From positions 1-6,994 of the forward strand of contig CANRLA010000070.1 in assembly GCA_947631315.1 (NCBI GenBank): a stretch of DNA of 6,994 nt, written 5' to 3'. Positions 6,007-6,994 of this stretch are shown here, piece after piece. Origin of the DNA: an uncultured Clostridia bacterium. Its GTDB lineage: Bacteria > Bacillota > Clostridia > TANB77 > CAG-508. The position numbers and the translations under genes were made by a program. Numbering within the stretch: the stretch's first letter is position 1; each line of letters starts with the position of its first letter. The notes under the pieces were generated by a model that saw only the letters and a list, made by a program, of their open reading frames with translations, was not told where the DNA came from and did no database searches.

Positions 6007-6036
6007 TATTATTTTCATAAAAAGGAAATTTATACA
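6007..6036 (-). promoter_or_regulatory. Candidate sigma-G-type promoter of spoVT
   Basis: TGTATA (6036-6031), a 17-base spacer and AATAATA (6013-6007) on the minus strand. Compared with the sigma-G pattern GHATR-N17/18-CATnnTA, every fixed position fits except the leading C of the -10 box. The predicted start is near 6000, giving a leader of about 33 bases that contains the AAGGAGGA site. This agrees with the known sigma-G control of Bacillus spoVT. The region is AT-rich, so chance similarity is a risk. Confidence 0.45.
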
Positions 6037-6045
6037 TTTTTTTAG

Positions 6046-6074
6046 TTGATTTTATAGAAATTTAATGATAATTT
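6046..6074 (+). promoter_or_regulatory. Weak candidate promoter of the capA-like gene
   Basis: TTGATT (6046-6051) is followed by 17 bases and TAATTT (6069-6074). A better -10, GATAAT (6067-6072), overlaps it but leaves only 15 bases of spacer. Either would start transcription just ahead of AAAGGA (6084-6089), the ribosome binding site. The -35 half is the more convincing part. The spoVT promoter lies only about 10 bases away on the other strand, so the two would compete or be co-regulated. Confidence 0.3.
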
Positions 6075-6100
6075 ATAAGTAAGAAAGGATTGTGAATTTT

Positions 6101-6994
6101 ATGAATGAAAATAATAAAAATGAATTTAGTTTTAAAAAACTTTTAGCAGTAATTGCTCTTATCTTAGTTTTAGTTTTTAGCATTTATAAAACTATTTCAA
6201 ATATCACATTTAGATTAAGTCAGAGTATGTCTAGTGATGCTAGTGCGCTAGTTGATGCTGAAACTCAAGTTGCTAATGATTCAATAATTAACATCGTTGC
6301 TATTGGAGATACTTTATGCCACAGCCAAAATTTTAAAGATGCTTATGATAGCTCAACTGGAATTTATGATTTTTCTCCTATGTTTAAATATGTATCTAAA
6401 TATTTTGAAGATGCTACAGTTGCAGTTGGTAACTTAGAAGCAACACTTGCTGGTCCTTCAAAAGGTTATAGTGGATATCCTACTTTTAACACTCCTGAAC
6501 ATTTAGCAATTGACCTTAAAGAACTTGGTTTAGATGTTATGACTACTGCAAATAATCATTCTTTAGATTTAGGATTTTCCGGTTTAGAATCTACTTTAAC
6601 TTACTTAGATGACGCTGGCTTAGAGCACACAGGCTCTGCTAGAACTCAATCAGAACAAGATAAAGTTTTAATAAAAGATTTAAATGGTATTAAAACTGCA
6701 TTTTTAGCATTTACTTATGGAACTAATGGAATTCCTGTTCCTAATGGAAAAGAATTTTGCGTTAATTTGATTGATAAAGATTTCATTAAATCTAAAATTG
6801 ACCAAGCCAAGTCTGAAGGTGCTGAACTTATATGTGTTAGTATGCACTGGGGAGATGAATATCATACAAAGCAAAATGAAACTCAAGAAGATTTAGCTGA
6901 ATTTTTAATAGAAAATGATGTACAAGTTATTTTAGGTTGTCACCCTCATGTTTTGGAACCTATGGAAATGAAGACTGTTACACTAGAGGATGGA
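6101..6994 (+). CDS. CapA-family (poly-gamma-glutamate capsule-like) metallophosphatase homologue, partial
   Basis: 298 codons, open to the window edge with no stop, so the C-terminus is missing. A lysine-containing N-terminus and one hydrophobic segment (about residues 14-29) form a signal anchor, placing the rest outside the cytoplasm. A short Ser/Asp/Ala-rich linker leads into the PGA_cap domain of the calcineurin-like metallophosphatase superfamily (from about 63). Characteristic motifs appear in order: AIGDTLCH (67-74, Asp70 and His74), GNLEATLAG (110-118), TANNHSLDLGFSGL (149-162), MHWGDEY (248-254) and GCHPHVLEP (279-287). These supply the usual Asp, His and Asn metal ligands. AAAGGA lies 11 bases upstream of the ATG. 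CapA of Bacillus anthracis takes part in poly-gamma-glutamate export, but most clostridial homologues stand alone and have unknown roles. No capB or capC is visible, so capsule synthesis should not be assumed. Confidence 0.85.
   Translation, partial: MNENNKNEFSFKKLLAVIALILVLVFSIYKTISNITFRLSQSMSSDASALVDAETQVANDSIINIVAIGDTLCHSQNFKDAYDSSTGIYDFSPMFKYVSKYFEDATVAVGNLEATLAGPSKGYSGYPTFNTPEHLAIDLKELGLDVMTTANNHSLDLGFSGLESTLTYLDDAGLEHTGSARTQSEQDKVLIKDLNGIKTAFLAFTYGTNGIPVPNGKEFCVNLIDKDFIKSKIDQAKSEGAELICVSMHWGDEYHTKQNETQEDLAEFLIENDVQVILGCHPHVLEPMEMKTVTLEDG

Noticed and set aside
5489..6049. Plus-strand reading frames opposite spoVT
   Set aside because: Antisense to a clear spoVT; composition is the complement of its codons and no start signal is present.
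6704..6886. Minus-strand 60-residue frame opposite the capA-like gene
   Set aside because: It overlaps the conserved MHWG-containing region of the CapA domain in antisense; no ribosome binding site or domain.
6101..6994. Poly-gamma-glutamate capsule locus
   Set aside because: Only a CapA-type domain is visible; no CapB/PgsB ligase or CapC/PgsC protein is in the window, and stand-alone CapA homologues are common.

Overview
The window is very AT-rich, with strong A/T codon preference and Firmicutes-type Shine-Dalgarno sites. It carries a SpoVT homologue, the endospore-specific AbrB-family regulator. Together these point to a low-GC, probably spore-forming member of the Clostridia. No gene here allows a genus or species call.

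Layout: everything from about 6000 down to position 1 reads on the minus strand; a single gene at the right edge reads on the plus strand. In transcription order: (i) spoVT (5967-5419), preceded by a sigma-G-like promoter and followed by a 3' UTR hairpin and a strong intrinsic terminator (5340-5292). (ii) A probable sigma-A promoter (5293-5265) with a dyad filling its spacer, then lepA (5228-3414), an HD-domain phosphohydrolase (3334-2585), rlmB (2456-1683) and a membrane-anchored protein of unknown function (1660-266). No terminator is visible between these four, so they are probably one transcription unit. (iii) A second, near-consensus promoter (146-118) with an A-tract UP-like region and a leader carrying a boxA-like motif of the kind found in Bacillus rRNA leaders. 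A ribosomal RNA operon therefore probably begins just beyond position 1. On the plus strand, divergent from spoVT, is the first 298 codons of a CapA-family (poly-gamma-glutamate capsule-like) membrane-anchored metallophosphatase homologue, cut by the window end.

Common theme: LepA (EF4) acts on the ribosome, RlmB 2'-O-methylates 23S rRNA, and the leader at the left edge looks ribosomal, so the minus-strand block is mainly translation and ribosome biogenesis. The HD protein and the membrane protein have no assignable substrate.

The most interesting non-coding signals are: a two-copy dyad element, with its own Shine-Dalgarno site at identical spacing, placed directly ahead of both the HD gene and rlmB; and a 10-codon mini-ORF that joins rlmB to the membrane-protein gene through two successive ATGA stop/start overlaps, with a perfect palindrome in between. 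I found no CRISPR array, insertion sequence, tRNA, or defence or toxin system.
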